A DNA stretch of 64,000 nt from UBA1494_A sp963973975 (GTDB lineage: Bacteria > Bacteroidota > Bacteroidia > Flavobacteriales_E > Vicingaceae): the NCBI GenBank assembly GCA_963973975.1, contig CAXBCF010000003.1, positions 102,276-166,275 of the forward strand, read 5' to 3'. The notes beneath the pieces are model-generated. The model ran no database searches and was not told the DNA's origin. It was given only the letters and a program-made list of their open reading frames with translations. This document shows positions 18,194 to 25,953 of this stretch, piece by piece. Each line of letters starts with the position of its first letter. The stretch's first letter is position 1. The position numbers and the translations under genes were made by a program.

Positions 18194-18670
18194 TTAGAAC
18201 AGTTCTTCATTACTTATTTTATCTTCAAAACCTCGGTCTATGCCGAGGTTTTTGCTTTCTGCTGCTGCCACAGCTAATTGATCACATCGCTCGTTGAGTG
18301 CATTGCCGTCATGTCCCTTCACCCAATGGAATTGTACTTCGTGTTCTCGGTAAATTTTTAAGAAACGTTGCCATAAATCGACATTCTTTTTTTTGGCAAA
18401 ACCTTTTTTTTCCCAGTTAAACACCCATTTTTTTTCAACGGAATCTACTACGTATTTAGAATCAGAATAGATGTTAACCTTCGAAGGTTTTTGTTTGATT
18501 TGTTCCAAAGCTACAATTACACTCAGCAATTCCATGCGGTTGTTGGTAGTATTTCGAAAACCTGCGGAAAGTTCTTTGCGATGAGAACCAGAAAGCATCA
18601 CTGCACCATAACCACCCCTTCCGGGATTGCCTTTTGCAGCACCATCTGTGTAGATTGTAATTTCAGTCAT
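18194..18670 (-). CDS. rnhA: Ribonuclease HI
   Basis: The enzyme degrades the RNA strand of RNA-DNA hybrids. The catalytic acidic residues are visible: Asp9 in YTDGAAKGNPG, Glu47 in NRMELLS, Asp70 in YSDSKYVVD and Asp130 in NERCDQLA. The basic WVKGHDGN loop is also present. The 158-residue length equals that of typical bacterial RNase HI with no hybrid-binding extension. A TATTTTTG element ends 8 bases before the ATG, so the transcript is probably almost leaderless. Confidence 0.96.
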   Translation of the reverse strand: MTEITIYTDGAAKGNPGRGGYGAVMLSGSHRKELSAGFRNTTNNRMELLSVIVALEQIKQKPSKVNIYSDSKYVVDSVEKKWVFNWEKKGFAKKKNVDLWQRFLKIYREHEVQFHWVKGHDGNALNERCDQLAVAAAESKNLGIDRGFEDKISNEELF

Positions 18671-18678
18671 AGTAGGGT

Positions 18679-18686
18679 CAAAAATA
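18679..18686 (-). promoter_or_regulatory. -7 element TATTTTTG for rnhA
   Basis: It matches TAnnTTTG directly upstream of the rnhA start at 18670. The -33 element is not obvious. Confidence 0.35.
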
Positions 18687-18829
18687 AAGAGAATTACGAA
18701 GAAGACTATAATTGTGAATCTATTAATTACGAATTACGAAATCTCTTAATAAAGGTGAGTGTTTTAGGGATTATGCTATTGCTGTAGAATGTGATAAATT
18801 ACAGACTAGTGGCAATTCTTTTTAATCCT

Positions 18830-18837
18830 TAGTTTTG
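18830..18837 (+). promoter_or_regulatory. -7 element TAGTTTTG for lipB
   Basis: It matches TAnnTTTG 14 bases before the lipB ATG. No good -33 TTG was seen at the usual distance. Confidence 0.35.
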
Positions 18838-18851
18838 CATTTTTTTAATCA

Positions 18852-19511
18852 ATGGCTTTCAACTACCTAACTATCAATCAAACCAACTATGCAGATGCAT
18901 TGCTGCTTCAGGAAGTATTGTTTGAAGAACTGCTACAATCAAAAGGCAAGGAAAAGCCACTTAAAAGTACTTTGATATTTTTACAACACAGTCCTGTTTA
19001 TACACTTGGAAAGTCTGGTGACATTAAAAATCTCAAAGTTCCAATTGAAGAAACTGGAGCCGAATACTTTAAAACCAATCGTGGTGGCGATATTACTTAT
19101 CACGGACCCGGGCAACTAACTGCATATCCAATTTTTGACTTAGAAGCATTTGGAATGGGAGTTCGACAATACGTAGAAACCTTGGAGGACTGTGTGATTG
19201 ACTGTATTGCAACATATGGTTTAAAAGGAAGCCGAATAGATGGTGCAAGTGGAGTCTGGTTAGATCCGAATACACCGAACGAACGAAAAATTTGTGCTGT
19301 TGGCATAAAAGTAAGCAGAGGAGTCACCATGCATGGACTCGCTTTCAATATCAACACCGACTTAAGCTATTTCGACAACATAGTGCCCTGTGGTTTAGAA
19401 GATAAAGGAGTGTCTTCTTTGGCAAATGAACTAGGTAGAGAAATGGATTTTGTGGAAGTAGAAGCTAGACTGTTAAAGTGTTTTGAGGATTATTTTAAAG
19501 TGAAAAATTGA
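18852..19511 (+). CDS. lipB: Lipoyl(octanoyl) transferase
   Basis: LipB moves the octanoyl group from octanoyl-ACP to lipoyl domains of 2-oxoacid dehydrogenases and the glycine cleavage H protein. RGGDITYHGPGQ is at residues 77-88. The catalytic pair is Lys153 (AVGIKVSRG) and Cys180 (IVPCGLEDKGVSS). At 219 residues it is of normal length. It is not in an operon with lipA, which lies 3.3 kb away on the opposite strand, but together they give a complete octanoylation/sulfur-insertion route. Confidence 0.96.
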   Translation: MAFNYLTINQTNYADALLLQEVLFEELLQSKGKEKPLKSTLIFLQHSPVYTLGKSGDIKNLKVPIEETGAEYFKTNRGGDITYHGPGQLTAYPIFDLEAFGMGVRQYVETLEDCVIDCIATYGLKGSRIDGASGVWLDPNTPNERKICAVGIKVSRGVTMHGLAFNINTDLSYFDNIVPCGLEDKGVSSLANELGREMDFVEVEARLLKCFEDYFKVKN

Positions 19512-19577
19512 CATTTCATACACTAAATTCTGCCATTTTTTCATTTTCAAAATGCCATTTTTTCCTTGATTTTTCAC

Positions 19578-19592
19578 TGGCATTTATTTTGT
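19578..19592 (+). promoter_or_regulatory. Possible sigma-54-like -24/-12 element before hsp20
   Basis: TGGCATTTATTTTGT has GG and GT separated by 10 bases and matches TGGCAnnnnnnTTGC except for the final C. It ends 94 bases before the hsp20 ATG. A single-site match in AT-rich DNA is weak evidence. Confidence 0.2.
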
Positions 19593-19686
19593 CATTTTCA
19601 AGTGAAATCGCGATTTTGTTTTTTGGAACTTCCTTATTGGAAGGCATTTAATTAAATTTATTTGTTAACCTTAAAAATTTTAAGTC

Positions 19687-20127
19687 ATGAGTACATTAGT
19701 AAAAACAAACAGAAAAAATGGTTTTGCACCTTCTCCATTATTGGATGATTTCTTTTCAAGAGAGCTTTTTGATTGGGCAGGCTGGTCTGAAAGCAGCACC
19801 AACCCAAGTGTGAACATTGTAGAAACAAATGAAGCATTTAAAGTTGAAATGGCTGCTCCAGGAATGAAAAAAGAAAATTTTCAGTTAGAACTCGACAATG
19901 ATACGCTGACAATACAAGCAGAAGTTTCTTCGGAAAACAAGGAAGAATCGGAGAGATTTACCAGAAGAGAGTTTAATTACCAGTCATTTAAGCGTTCATT
20001 TTATTTGCCGAACACAGTTGAAGCAGATCAAATTCACGCTACTTACCAAGAAGGAATTCTTCGCTTAGAAATTCCAAAGAAAGAAGAAGCAAAACGCAAA
20101 CCAGTAAAAACCATCAAAATTTCCTAA
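19687..20127 (+). CDS. Small heat-shock protein Hsp20
   Basis: The alpha-crystallin domain spans about residues 38-135: NEAFKVEMAAPGMKKENF, the central NDTLTIQAEV strand, FKRSFYLPNTVEADQI and the GILRLEIPKKE motif. The C-terminal VKTIKIS carries the I-x-I tail used for oligomer contacts. It is an ATP-independent cytoplasmic holdase. At 146 residues it is of normal length. It is monocistronic with a strong terminator downstream. Confidence 0.95.
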   Translation: MSTLVKTNRKNGFAPSPLLDDFFSRELFDWAGWSESSTNPSVNIVETNEAFKVEMAAPGMKKENFQLELDNDTLTIQAEVSSENKEESERFTRREFNYQSFKRSFYLPNTVEADQIHATYQEGILRLEIPKKEEAKRKPVKTIKIS

Positions 20128-20153
20128 ACATAGGAAGTTGAAACTTTAGCAGG

Positions 20154-20184
20154 GAGGCAAGGACATTCTTGCCTCTTTTTTTTG
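20154..20184 (+). terminator. Terminator after hsp20
   Basis: The perfect stem GAGGCAAG / CTTGCCTC has a 6-base loop followed by eight T, 27 bases after the stop codon. Confidence 0.9.
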
Positions 20185-20265
20185 TGTTGGAAAACTAAGG
20201 TTATTAGCTCAATGACTCGTATTTCATTAAAAATTAGGTGCTAGTTGAGAATTAATATACTTAAT

Positions 20266-20297
20266 TGATATAGTAAATTGATATAACTTTGTGATAT
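20266..20297 (+). promoter_or_regulatory. Three TGATAT iterons at 13-base spacing, probable TA operator
   Basis: TGATAT begins at 20266, 20279 and 20292, an exact 13-base period; the first two copies extend to AATTGATATA. The array ends 13 bases before the antitoxin start. Ribbon-helix-helix antitoxins bind short repeated sites in their own promoters, so autoregulation is inferred. Confidence 0.5.
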
Positions 20298-20310
20298 TAA
20301 AATTTAAACT

Positions 20311-20541
20311 ATGAAAACGGTATCTTTAAATATAGATGATTCAATTTTTGGTGAAACAGAGAAGATTCTTTCAAAAGTGAAAAAATCCCGTAACCGATAT
20401 ATTAATGAGGCTATAGCGTATTATAATAAATTTCAGTATAAACAGATTTTAGAGAAAAAGCTAAAAAAAGAATCTGATATAGTAAAGATAGATTCTATGT
20501 CTGTGCTTAAAGATTTTGAAGAGATAGATTATGCAGATTAA
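20311..20541 (+). CDS. Ribbon-helix-helix-type antitoxin of a MazEF-like pair
   Basis: A 76-residue protein with an RHH-like start (MKTVSLNIDDSIFGETEKIL, then KKSRNRYINEAIAYY) and an acidic/charged C-terminus (DFEEIDYAD) likely to wrap the toxin. Its last 11 bases overlap the MazF-like gene. It should neutralise the toxin and repress the operon through the upstream repeats. Assignment rests on size, fold pattern and the adjacent toxin. Confidence 0.85.
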   Translation: MKTVSLNIDDSIFGETEKILSKVKKSRNRYINEAIAYYNKFQYKQILEKKLKKESDIVKIDSMSVLKDFEEIDYAD

Positions 20542-20881
20542 ACAATACGAAATTTGGATTGCTGACTTAAATCCACAGATTGGAACCAAGCCAGGTAAAA
20601 CTAGACCTGTGTTAGTAATTCAGACTAATTTACTTAATAAAATTCCTCATCCATCGACAATTGTTTGTCCAATAACAACAAACGTTAAAAAGGATTCTGA
20701 AATATTACGAGTTCATCTTAAAAAAGGAACCTCAAACTTACACCAAGCATGTGATATTATGGTTGAGCAAATTCGAGCAATTGACAACAAAAGACTGACA
20801 AAGAAAGTTGGAGTTTTACCTTCGGCTCTCATAGAGAAAGTAAGGGAAAACATACAAATAGTGCTTGATCTTGGATTTTAA
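20531..20881 (+). CDS. MazF/PemK-family endoribonuclease toxin
   Basis: At 116 residues it shows the PemK/MazF pattern: YEIWIADLNPQIGTKPGKTR followed by PVLVIQ, TIVCPITTNV, then ACDIMVEQIRAIDNKRL. The arginine in the KTRPVLVIQ stretch and the C/P/T segment correspond to active-site regions of the family, which cleaves mRNA at short sequences. It is translationally coupled to the antitoxin through an 11-base overlap. The cleavage sequence cannot be predicted. Confidence 0.93.
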   Translation: MQIKQYEIWIADLNPQIGTKPGKTRPVLVIQTNLLNKIPHPSTIVCPITTNVKKDSEILRVHLKKGTSNLHQACDIMVEQIRAIDNKRLTKKVGVLPSALIEKVRENIQIVLDLGF

Positions 20882-21014
20882 ATTGTTTCTTTATACCTAA
20901 AATTAAACTATAGTTTTAAACTTATTCTTGATTTAAGTTTTTTATACTTTATCAAATACAAACTAGCTTAACATGGCTTAATTCTTGATAAAATTTGGCA
21001 ATTATTTACTTTAA

Positions 21015-22205
21015 ATGAAAGTCCTACTTTTTACTATTTTTATTCTAGTTTTCAGCTCTTCTCATCAAGTTCATGCCCAAGAAGAAAATTTAATCGAAGA
21101 AGAAATAGCGCACTATTTGCCAAACAACGAGATTGCTGACAGAGCAAGAGCTTATTTGATTTTTAATCTGGAACAAGCTAATTTCCAAAAAGTTGAATCA
21201 ATTTATACTTATTTAATTCAAAAGGAAGACAGTACTACAATTAGTTTCTACCCACAAGAAAAAATTCTGCTTTTATTTTGGCTTTCTGATTTCCGACCAC
21301 TCCTTAAGCAAATCAATCAACCGATTGATTTTGGTAATACAATTATCAATTGGCCTGCTGAAGACTATCTTTTTGCAACCTTAATTGAGGTTGTTGGAAA
21401 CAATCGATTTAACATTGCAAAAGAGATTTCAGCAGATGAAAACTTAAGTGAAGAAGAAAAGGACCTTTTATTGATTGCCTTAGGATTCTATATAGGTGAG
21501 AATTATGAAAAACAAGCCAACATAAATCTAGCAGCTGATACTTTTTTAAATAGATATCCTGAAAGTTCTTTTAGAAAGGTGGTTGAAAATAGTTACATGC
21601 AGGTATATTATCCTAGTAATAGTGGCTTTTCTATTTCAGCTTTTATTGGAGAGAATCGCTTGACCAATGAATTATCAGATCAATTCAGAGATGGATTTAG
21701 TTTTGGGTTTTCAGCTGCCTATTATTACCATTCTTTCATGCTGCAAACTACTCTCAGTTTTGGCATTACCGCACCTCGAAACGATCTGATTTTATCAGAT
21801 GTTGCTTGGGACAGAGGTCATACATCCATGATGACACAGTTTGAGGCTTCTTTAGGTTATGTGTTTCTAAAATCCAAACGATTTTCAATTATTCCATTTG
21901 GAGGAATCGGAACTACTTCAATTTCTCCAACAAAATCAACATCTGAGGAGCAAGAATATTTTAAAGGTGTAGCTTTTAAAGCAAAGTTTACTAACTACGC
22001 AGGAATTGGTATTCGCTTTAATCTTCAGAAACAAGACAATATAGAAACTTACAGCATATTTGAAGATAAAATATATAGTTATTTATTGCTTCAATACCGT
22101 TATGCTAAACCGTTTTTAGATCGTGGTTACGATGGAATGGCAGGCACAACTAATCTAATTAGTTTAAGCTATGGAGGATTTATTAAACCTGTAAAGAGAA
22201 GGTAA
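21015..22205 (+). CDS. Exported protein with helical N-half and barrel-like C-half, unrecognised
   Basis: A signal peptide (MKVLLFTIFILVFSSSHQVH, ending AQ) precedes an alpha-helical, Glu-rich region (about 25-190) with possible TPR-like character. A strand-rich region (about 200-396) with GFSFGFSAAYYYH and repeated aromatic-ended strands resembles an outer-membrane barrel. It ends in GGFIKPVKRR rather than a terminal aromatic residue, unusual for a barrel. No paralogue or operon partner gives a function. Confidence 0.65.
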   Translation: MKVLLFTIFILVFSSSHQVHAQEENLIEEEIAHYLPNNEIADRARAYLIFNLEQANFQKVESIYTYLIQKEDSTTISFYPQEKILLLFWLSDFRPLLKQINQPIDFGNTIINWPAEDYLFATLIEVVGNNRFNIAKEISADENLSEEEKDLLLIALGFYIGENYEKQANINLAADTFLNRYPESSFRKVVENSYMQVYYPSNSGFSISAFIGENRLTNELSDQFRDGFSFGFSAAYYYHSFMLQTTLSFGITAPRNDLILSDVAWDRGHTSMMTQFEASLGYVFLKSKRFSIIPFGGIGTTSISPTKSTSEEQEYFKGVAFKAKFTNYAGIGIRFNLQKQDNIETYSIFEDKIYSYLLLQYRYAKPFLDRGYDGMAGTTNLISLSYGGFIKPVKRR

Positions 22206-22217
22206 TAATCCTTTCGC

Positions 22218-22844
22218 TCAATAATTTTCATTGTAATATTCAACTATCTCTATGGGACTAGTTAGTTTCTTCTCATTAATTAGTCTTATTAATTCTTCAT
22301 TTTCAGAAAAATAGTTAGATAATGCTTTTTTCTTCAACCCAAATAAGCCTTGTGTTACTCGTATAAAATAGGTTTCATTTTTCTTTTTGAAGAGAGGGAT
22401 ATAATCGATATAACTTGATTCAAGGTCAATGTATTCAAGGTGATATAGACTTAAATTTCCTTTTTTAACTACTTTTAAAAAAACTTTATTGCCCTTACCT
22501 TCAATGCTTGTGTACCTTTCGTTAAATATGCCCCCACTTTGCTTCATCCACTTGCTCTCAAAGTGGGAGTCATTTATTGTGTATGCTTGAATTTTTGATG
22601 GATTATATTTTTTTGGGAACAGTCCATTTTTCTTAAACCTTACTTTTTTATACAGTTTTTGGTAGTTGCCTGCTTTTCGATCTTTTAGATTTCCATAAAT
22701 GGTATCGTTTTTATTTTTAACGATGTAACCTTTCTCATATCTTTTTTGCGCATTGCTTGAGGTTGTTAGAATCGTTAAAAGAATGAAAAGTAAGTAAGAT
22801 AGAAATTGTTTTTTGAGAAAGATACTATACATGTTTTTCTGCAT
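22218..22844 (-). CDS. Exported protein of the 'GYIVKN.NDTIYG' type
   Basis: A signal peptide (ending SSNAQ) is followed by GYIVKNKNDTIYGNLKDRK, a start typical of a large group of uncharacterised Bacteroidota secreted proteins. The 208-residue protein is Lys-rich and has no T9SS tail. The ATG at 22844 overlaps the end of lipA by 20 bases; the ATG at 22832 would overlap by 8 and also keep the signal peptide. The overlap suggests cotranscription with lipA. Function unknown. Confidence 0.7.
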   Translation of the reverse strand: MQKNMYSIFLKKQFLSYLLFILLTILTTSSNAQKRYEKGYIVKNKNDTIYGNLKDRKAGNYQKLYKKVRFKKNGLFPKKYNPSKIQAYTINDSHFESKWMKQSGGIFNERYTSIEGKGNKVFLKVVKKGNLSLYHLEYIDLESSYIDYIPLFKKKNETYFIRVTQGLFGLKKKALSNYFSENEELIRLINEKKLTSPIEIVEYYNENY

Positions 22845-23703
22845 GGTAGCTAGAACGAACTAATGGGCCGCTTTCTACATGACTGAAACCTCTTTTCATT
22901 CCTTCTTCTTTATAAAATACAAATTGTTCAGGCTTGACAAATTCTGTAATGGCTAAATGCTTTTTACTTGGTTGCATGTATTGGCCTATGGTTAAAACAC
23001 TTACCCCAACTTTTCTTAGATCATCCATGGTTTCGAGTACTTCTTCTGGAAACTCACCCAAGCCTACCATAATACCCGATTTTGTTTTTTGGATTCCACC
23101 TTCTTTTAAGCGTTTTAAGACTTCTAAGCTTCGATCGTATTTTGCTTGTACCCTCACTTTCTTGGTGATTCTTCGAACTGTTTCCATGTTGTGCGAAACA
23201 ATTTCAGGAGCTACTTCTAAGATTGGATTTAAATTTTCCCATTCACCTTTAAAGTCGGGAATTAAGGTTTCAATTGTGATACCCGGATTGTGTTTTCGTA
23301 TTAATTCAACTGTTCGCTTCCATGCATCTGCTCCACCATCAGGTAAATCATCGCGGTCAACCGAAGTGATTACTGCATGTTTCAAACCCATTAATTGGAT
23401 TGATTTTGCCACTCTTAAGGCTTCAAATGGATCTACCTCCTCAGGTTTTCCTGTGGCCACATTGCAAAACTGACAAGAACGGGTACAGGTATTTCCCAAA
23501 ATCATAAATGTGGCGGTTCCAGCTCCCCAACATTCTGCCTGGTTGGGGCATTTTCCGGATTCACAAATGGTGTGAAGTTGATGTTCCTTTACAATCTTTT
23601 TAGTTTCTCTGTATTCTTTTCCAGATGAAATTTTGGTTTTTAACCATTCAGGCTTACCGATTTTTACTTCTTGATCTGCTTTGTTTTTGAAAAGATTGGC
23701 CAT
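22825..23703 (-). CDS. lipA: Lipoyl synthase
   Basis: LipA is a radical SAM enzyme that inserts two sulfur atoms into protein-bound octanoyl groups. The auxiliary cluster cysteines are Cys47, Cys52 and Cys58 (CESGKCPNQAEC), and the radical SAM cluster cysteines are Cys73, Cys77 and Cys80 (CTRSCQFC). RSSYHAE near the C-terminus provides the conserved serine ligand of the auxiliary cluster. The length of 292 is normal. Together with lipB at 18852 it completes lipoate assembly. Confidence 0.97.
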   Translation of the reverse strand: MANLFKNKADQEVKIGKPEWLKTKISSGKEYRETKKIVKEHQLHTICESGKCPNQAECWGAGTATFMILGNTCTRSCQFCNVATGKPEEVDPFEALRVAKSIQLMGLKHAVITSVDRDDLPDGGADAWKRTVELIRKHNPGITIETLIPDFKGEWENLNPILEVAPEIVSHNMETVRRITKKVRVQAKYDRSLEVLKRLKEGGIQKTKSGIMVGLGEFPEEVLETMDDLRKVGVSVLTIGQYMQPSKKHLAITEFVKPEQFVFYKEEGMKRGFSHVESGPLVRSSYHAEKHV

Positions 23704-23728
23704 GAAATACCCGTTTTTTATTTAATAA

Positions 23729-23736
23729 CAAAGGTA
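23729..23736 (-). promoter_or_regulatory. -7 element TACCTTTG for lipA
   Basis: It matches TAnnTTTG 26 bases upstream of the lipA ATG. Confidence 0.35.
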
Positions 23737-23897
23737 GGCAAGGAATGTTAGATTGAATGTTGATTTAGCTTGTTTTTAGGAAGGATTCTAAGTCAATATA
23801 CCCCGCATTCATGGCGTTTTTTTAAATCTTTATCTTTTCACTGCCCTAATGATTTGAAAAAAGGATAACATTAGAAAATCCTAGCTGCTCAAATTTA

Positions 23898-23946
23898 AAC
23901 CATTAAGAAATTATGGAACGATAAGAGCTGTTTAGTCTTAATGGTT
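23898..23946. repeat. Inverted repeat AACCATTAAGA ... TCTTAATGGTT
   Basis: A perfect 11-base inverted repeat with 27 bases between arms lies in the 286-base gap between the divergent lipA promoter and the end of the MarC gene. No T run follows, so it is not a clear terminator. The rest of the gap (23737-23989) shows nothing I can support. Confidence 0.5.
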
Positions 23947-23989
23947 CATAGAAATTCTAATGGGAAAAAAGGAATTTTTTTAAGGTTAA

Positions 23990-24556
23990 TTAAACTCCCA
24001 AATTGGTTCTAAATAATTTAACAGCTATAGCTAATAACACGATTCCAAAAACTTTTCGCAAGATTGCAATGCCACCATGGCCTAAAACTTTTTCAATTCT
24101 TTTTGATAATTTTAGTACAGCATATACCACAATTATATTTCCAATAATTGCCACAATAATATTCTGTACTTCATACTCTGCTCTTAATGAAAGTAGCGAA
24201 GTCATAGTTCCTGCCCCCGCAATCAATGGAAATGCAATGGGAACAATAGAGGCAGTTTCTGGAATATCATCTTTGTAGAGTTTAATGCCCAAAATCATTT
24301 CCAATGCCAAAAAGAAAAGTACAAATGAACCTGCAATGGCAAAAGAGTTGACATCAATGCCAATAAGATTTAATATAGATTCGCCTACAAACAAAAATAG
24401 AATCATTAAAATCATGGCAACAATCGAAGCTTTTTCTGACTTAATGTGCCCAACTTTTTGACGCAGGTCAATTATGATTGGAACGGAACCGATGATGTCT
24501 ATTACAGCAAATAAAATCATTCCGGCTGTAAATATTTCTCTAAAATTAAATTCCAT
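23990..24556 (-). CDS. MarC/UPF0056-family integral membrane protein
   Basis: A 188-residue protein with about six hydrophobic segments. Motifs typical of the family are visible: FAVIDIIGSVPI near the start, FVLFFLALEMILG in the middle, PLIAGAGTM, and FGIVLLAIAVKLF near the end. MarC-family proteins are inner-membrane proteins of unsettled function; the historical link to antibiotic resistance is not supported by their biochemistry. A TACTTTTG element 30 bases upstream suggests its own promoter. Confidence 0.9.
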   Translation of the reverse strand: MEFNFREIFTAGMILFAVIDIIGSVPIIIDLRQKVGHIKSEKASIVAMILMILFLFVGESILNLIGIDVNSFAIAGSFVLFFLALEMILGIKLYKDDIPETASIVPIAFPLIAGAGTMTSLLSLRAEYEVQNIIVAIIGNIIVVYAVLKLSKRIEKVLGHGGIAILRKVFGIVLLAIAVKLFRTNLGV

Positions 24557-24586
24557 AAAGGCTTAAGCTTAAAATTTTTGCGCCGG

Positions 24587-24594
24587 CAAAAGTA
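24587..24594 (-). promoter_or_regulatory. -7 element TACTTTTG for the MarC-family gene
   Basis: It matches TAnnTTTG 30 bases upstream of the ATG at 24556. Confidence 0.35.
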
Positions 24595-24631
24595 GTCAGA
24601 AAAAGACCTTTAATAATGGAATACAATCAAA

Positions 24632-25894
24632 TTATTTTTCACTGTTTTTTTGATAAAAACGGTGGAGTTTGTTATTGAGATTTTCGACACATTCTTTGTA
24701 AGAATTTGGCGAGAAAAAGTTAATTGGGAGGTAAAAGAATCCATGATCTGGATGTTGTTTTTTAGCTACAAATGCAGCTCTTGAATAGAACGGAAATGGC
24801 CGGTGCAGCTGCTTGAAATTATGATCCTTTACAACTAAAGCTAAAAAAGTATGCCCTCCTGGACCATAATATACAGGTACTCGCATCATAGCAAAATTCC
24901 CAGTTATTCTCCATTCATAATGCGAAAAGTATTTCGCTGTATCTTCTTCAAGTTTAGCAAATTCGGCAGTAAAAATGTTCTTTTTATTGTGCAATACAAT
25001 GGATGAGTCTTCTACTAAACTGTCATTCACGAAAATTCCATCAAACTTTTCTCTTCTTACAGCTTTAGAGCGATTGCTGTAAAAAAAGCGCACTTCACTA
25101 AAGTTGTAATAAGCTTTCATTGTTTTCATTAGACTCCTATTTTCTGTTCTTTGTTGTTTACGCACTTCTTCTGCTTCTTGAGCAAAGCCCAATCGCTCCA
25201 ATGCATCAATTTTTGGTTGTGAAGTTTTTAGCCGAACTAATAAAGCTCCATCTCTCAAGTTTCTAATTTGTTTTCCTGTGATCCGTTTTCTAATTCTTCG
25301 TTCACTTTCAGGTTTATTTGTATTATTATTGATTTGGTATTGCACACTTAATTGAAAATTTCTGTTATTATATTCTTTAATTGGAAGAATGAAATTTGCT
25401 CCCAATCGCCAATTTTCAACGATTTGAATTTCCATTCCAACAAGAAAGTTTAATTGTGTTTTTGGATTTTTTACAACACTTTGTTCAGGTTGGTTGTTAG
25501 CAGAAAGATTTTTGGTTACTGAATTTGTGCTTCTTCGCATTGGTAGTTCTAATGAAAAACCTGAATTGAAGTAAAGGTCGTCTAATTTATATTGAGTAAA
25601 AAAGTTAAAGTCAAGTCCTACTTGTTGAATATTTGTTTGAATTGAGTAGGATGAAGCTTTTGCTGAAAGTAACCCACTGCCTGCCAAACTCCATTTTTCG
25701 GCAACATAATAGTTCCCATACAATCCCATAAATGGTCTAGCAGTAGGGCTAAGGTTTTGTTGCTCAATGTTTAAACTGGTATAATTAAACCCTGAGCTCA
25801 AACCGTAAATAAAATCTCCAGTTTGAAAGTTGTTCTCTTGAGCATATCCATGAAAACAAAATGAAAGAAATAATAAAGTAATTAACTGTTTCAT
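24632..25894 (-). CDS. Exported protein with barrel-like N-half, unrecognised
   Basis: A signal peptide (MKQLITLLFLSFCFHGYAQ) is followed by a strand-rich region (about 25-190) with alternating aromatic residues as in small outer-membrane barrels. A basic segment (RRIRKRITGKQIRNLRDGAL) with helix then leads to a C-terminal domain (about 265-410) containing YYGPGGHTFLALVV. No named family was recognised. The basic segment could lie at the periplasmic side. It is flanked by gaps under 80 bases on both sides; operon membership is unclear. Confidence 0.6.
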   Translation of the reverse strand: MKQLITLLFLSFCFHGYAQENNFQTGDFIYGLSSGFNYTSLNIEQQNLSPTARPFMGLYGNYYVAEKWSLAGSGLLSAKASSYSIQTNIQQVGLDFNFFTQYKLDDLYFNSGFSLELPMRRSTNSVTKNLSANNQPEQSVVKNPKTQLNFLVGMEIQIVENWRLGANFILPIKEYNNRNFQLSVQYQINNNTNKPESERRIRKRITGKQIRNLRDGALLVRLKTSQPKIDALERLGFAQEAEEVRKQQRTENRSLMKTMKAYYNFSEVRFFYSNRSKAVRREKFDGIFVNDSLVEDSSIVLHNKKNIFTAEFAKLEEDTAKYFSHYEWRITGNFAMMRVPVYYGPGGHTFLALVVKDHNFKQLHRPFPFYSRAAFVAKKQHPDHGFFYLPINFFSPNSYKECVENLNNKLHRFYQKNSEK

Positions 25895-25953
25895 TGAGTG
25901 AATCTTCCACCCATAAAGTTAACAATTAATTCAAAAAGTTAGTTATTCAAAAT

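Noticed and set aside
20905..20916. AAACTATAGTTT palindrome after the toxin gene
   Set aside because: Short AT-rich palindrome with no T tail; not distinguishable from chance in this base composition.
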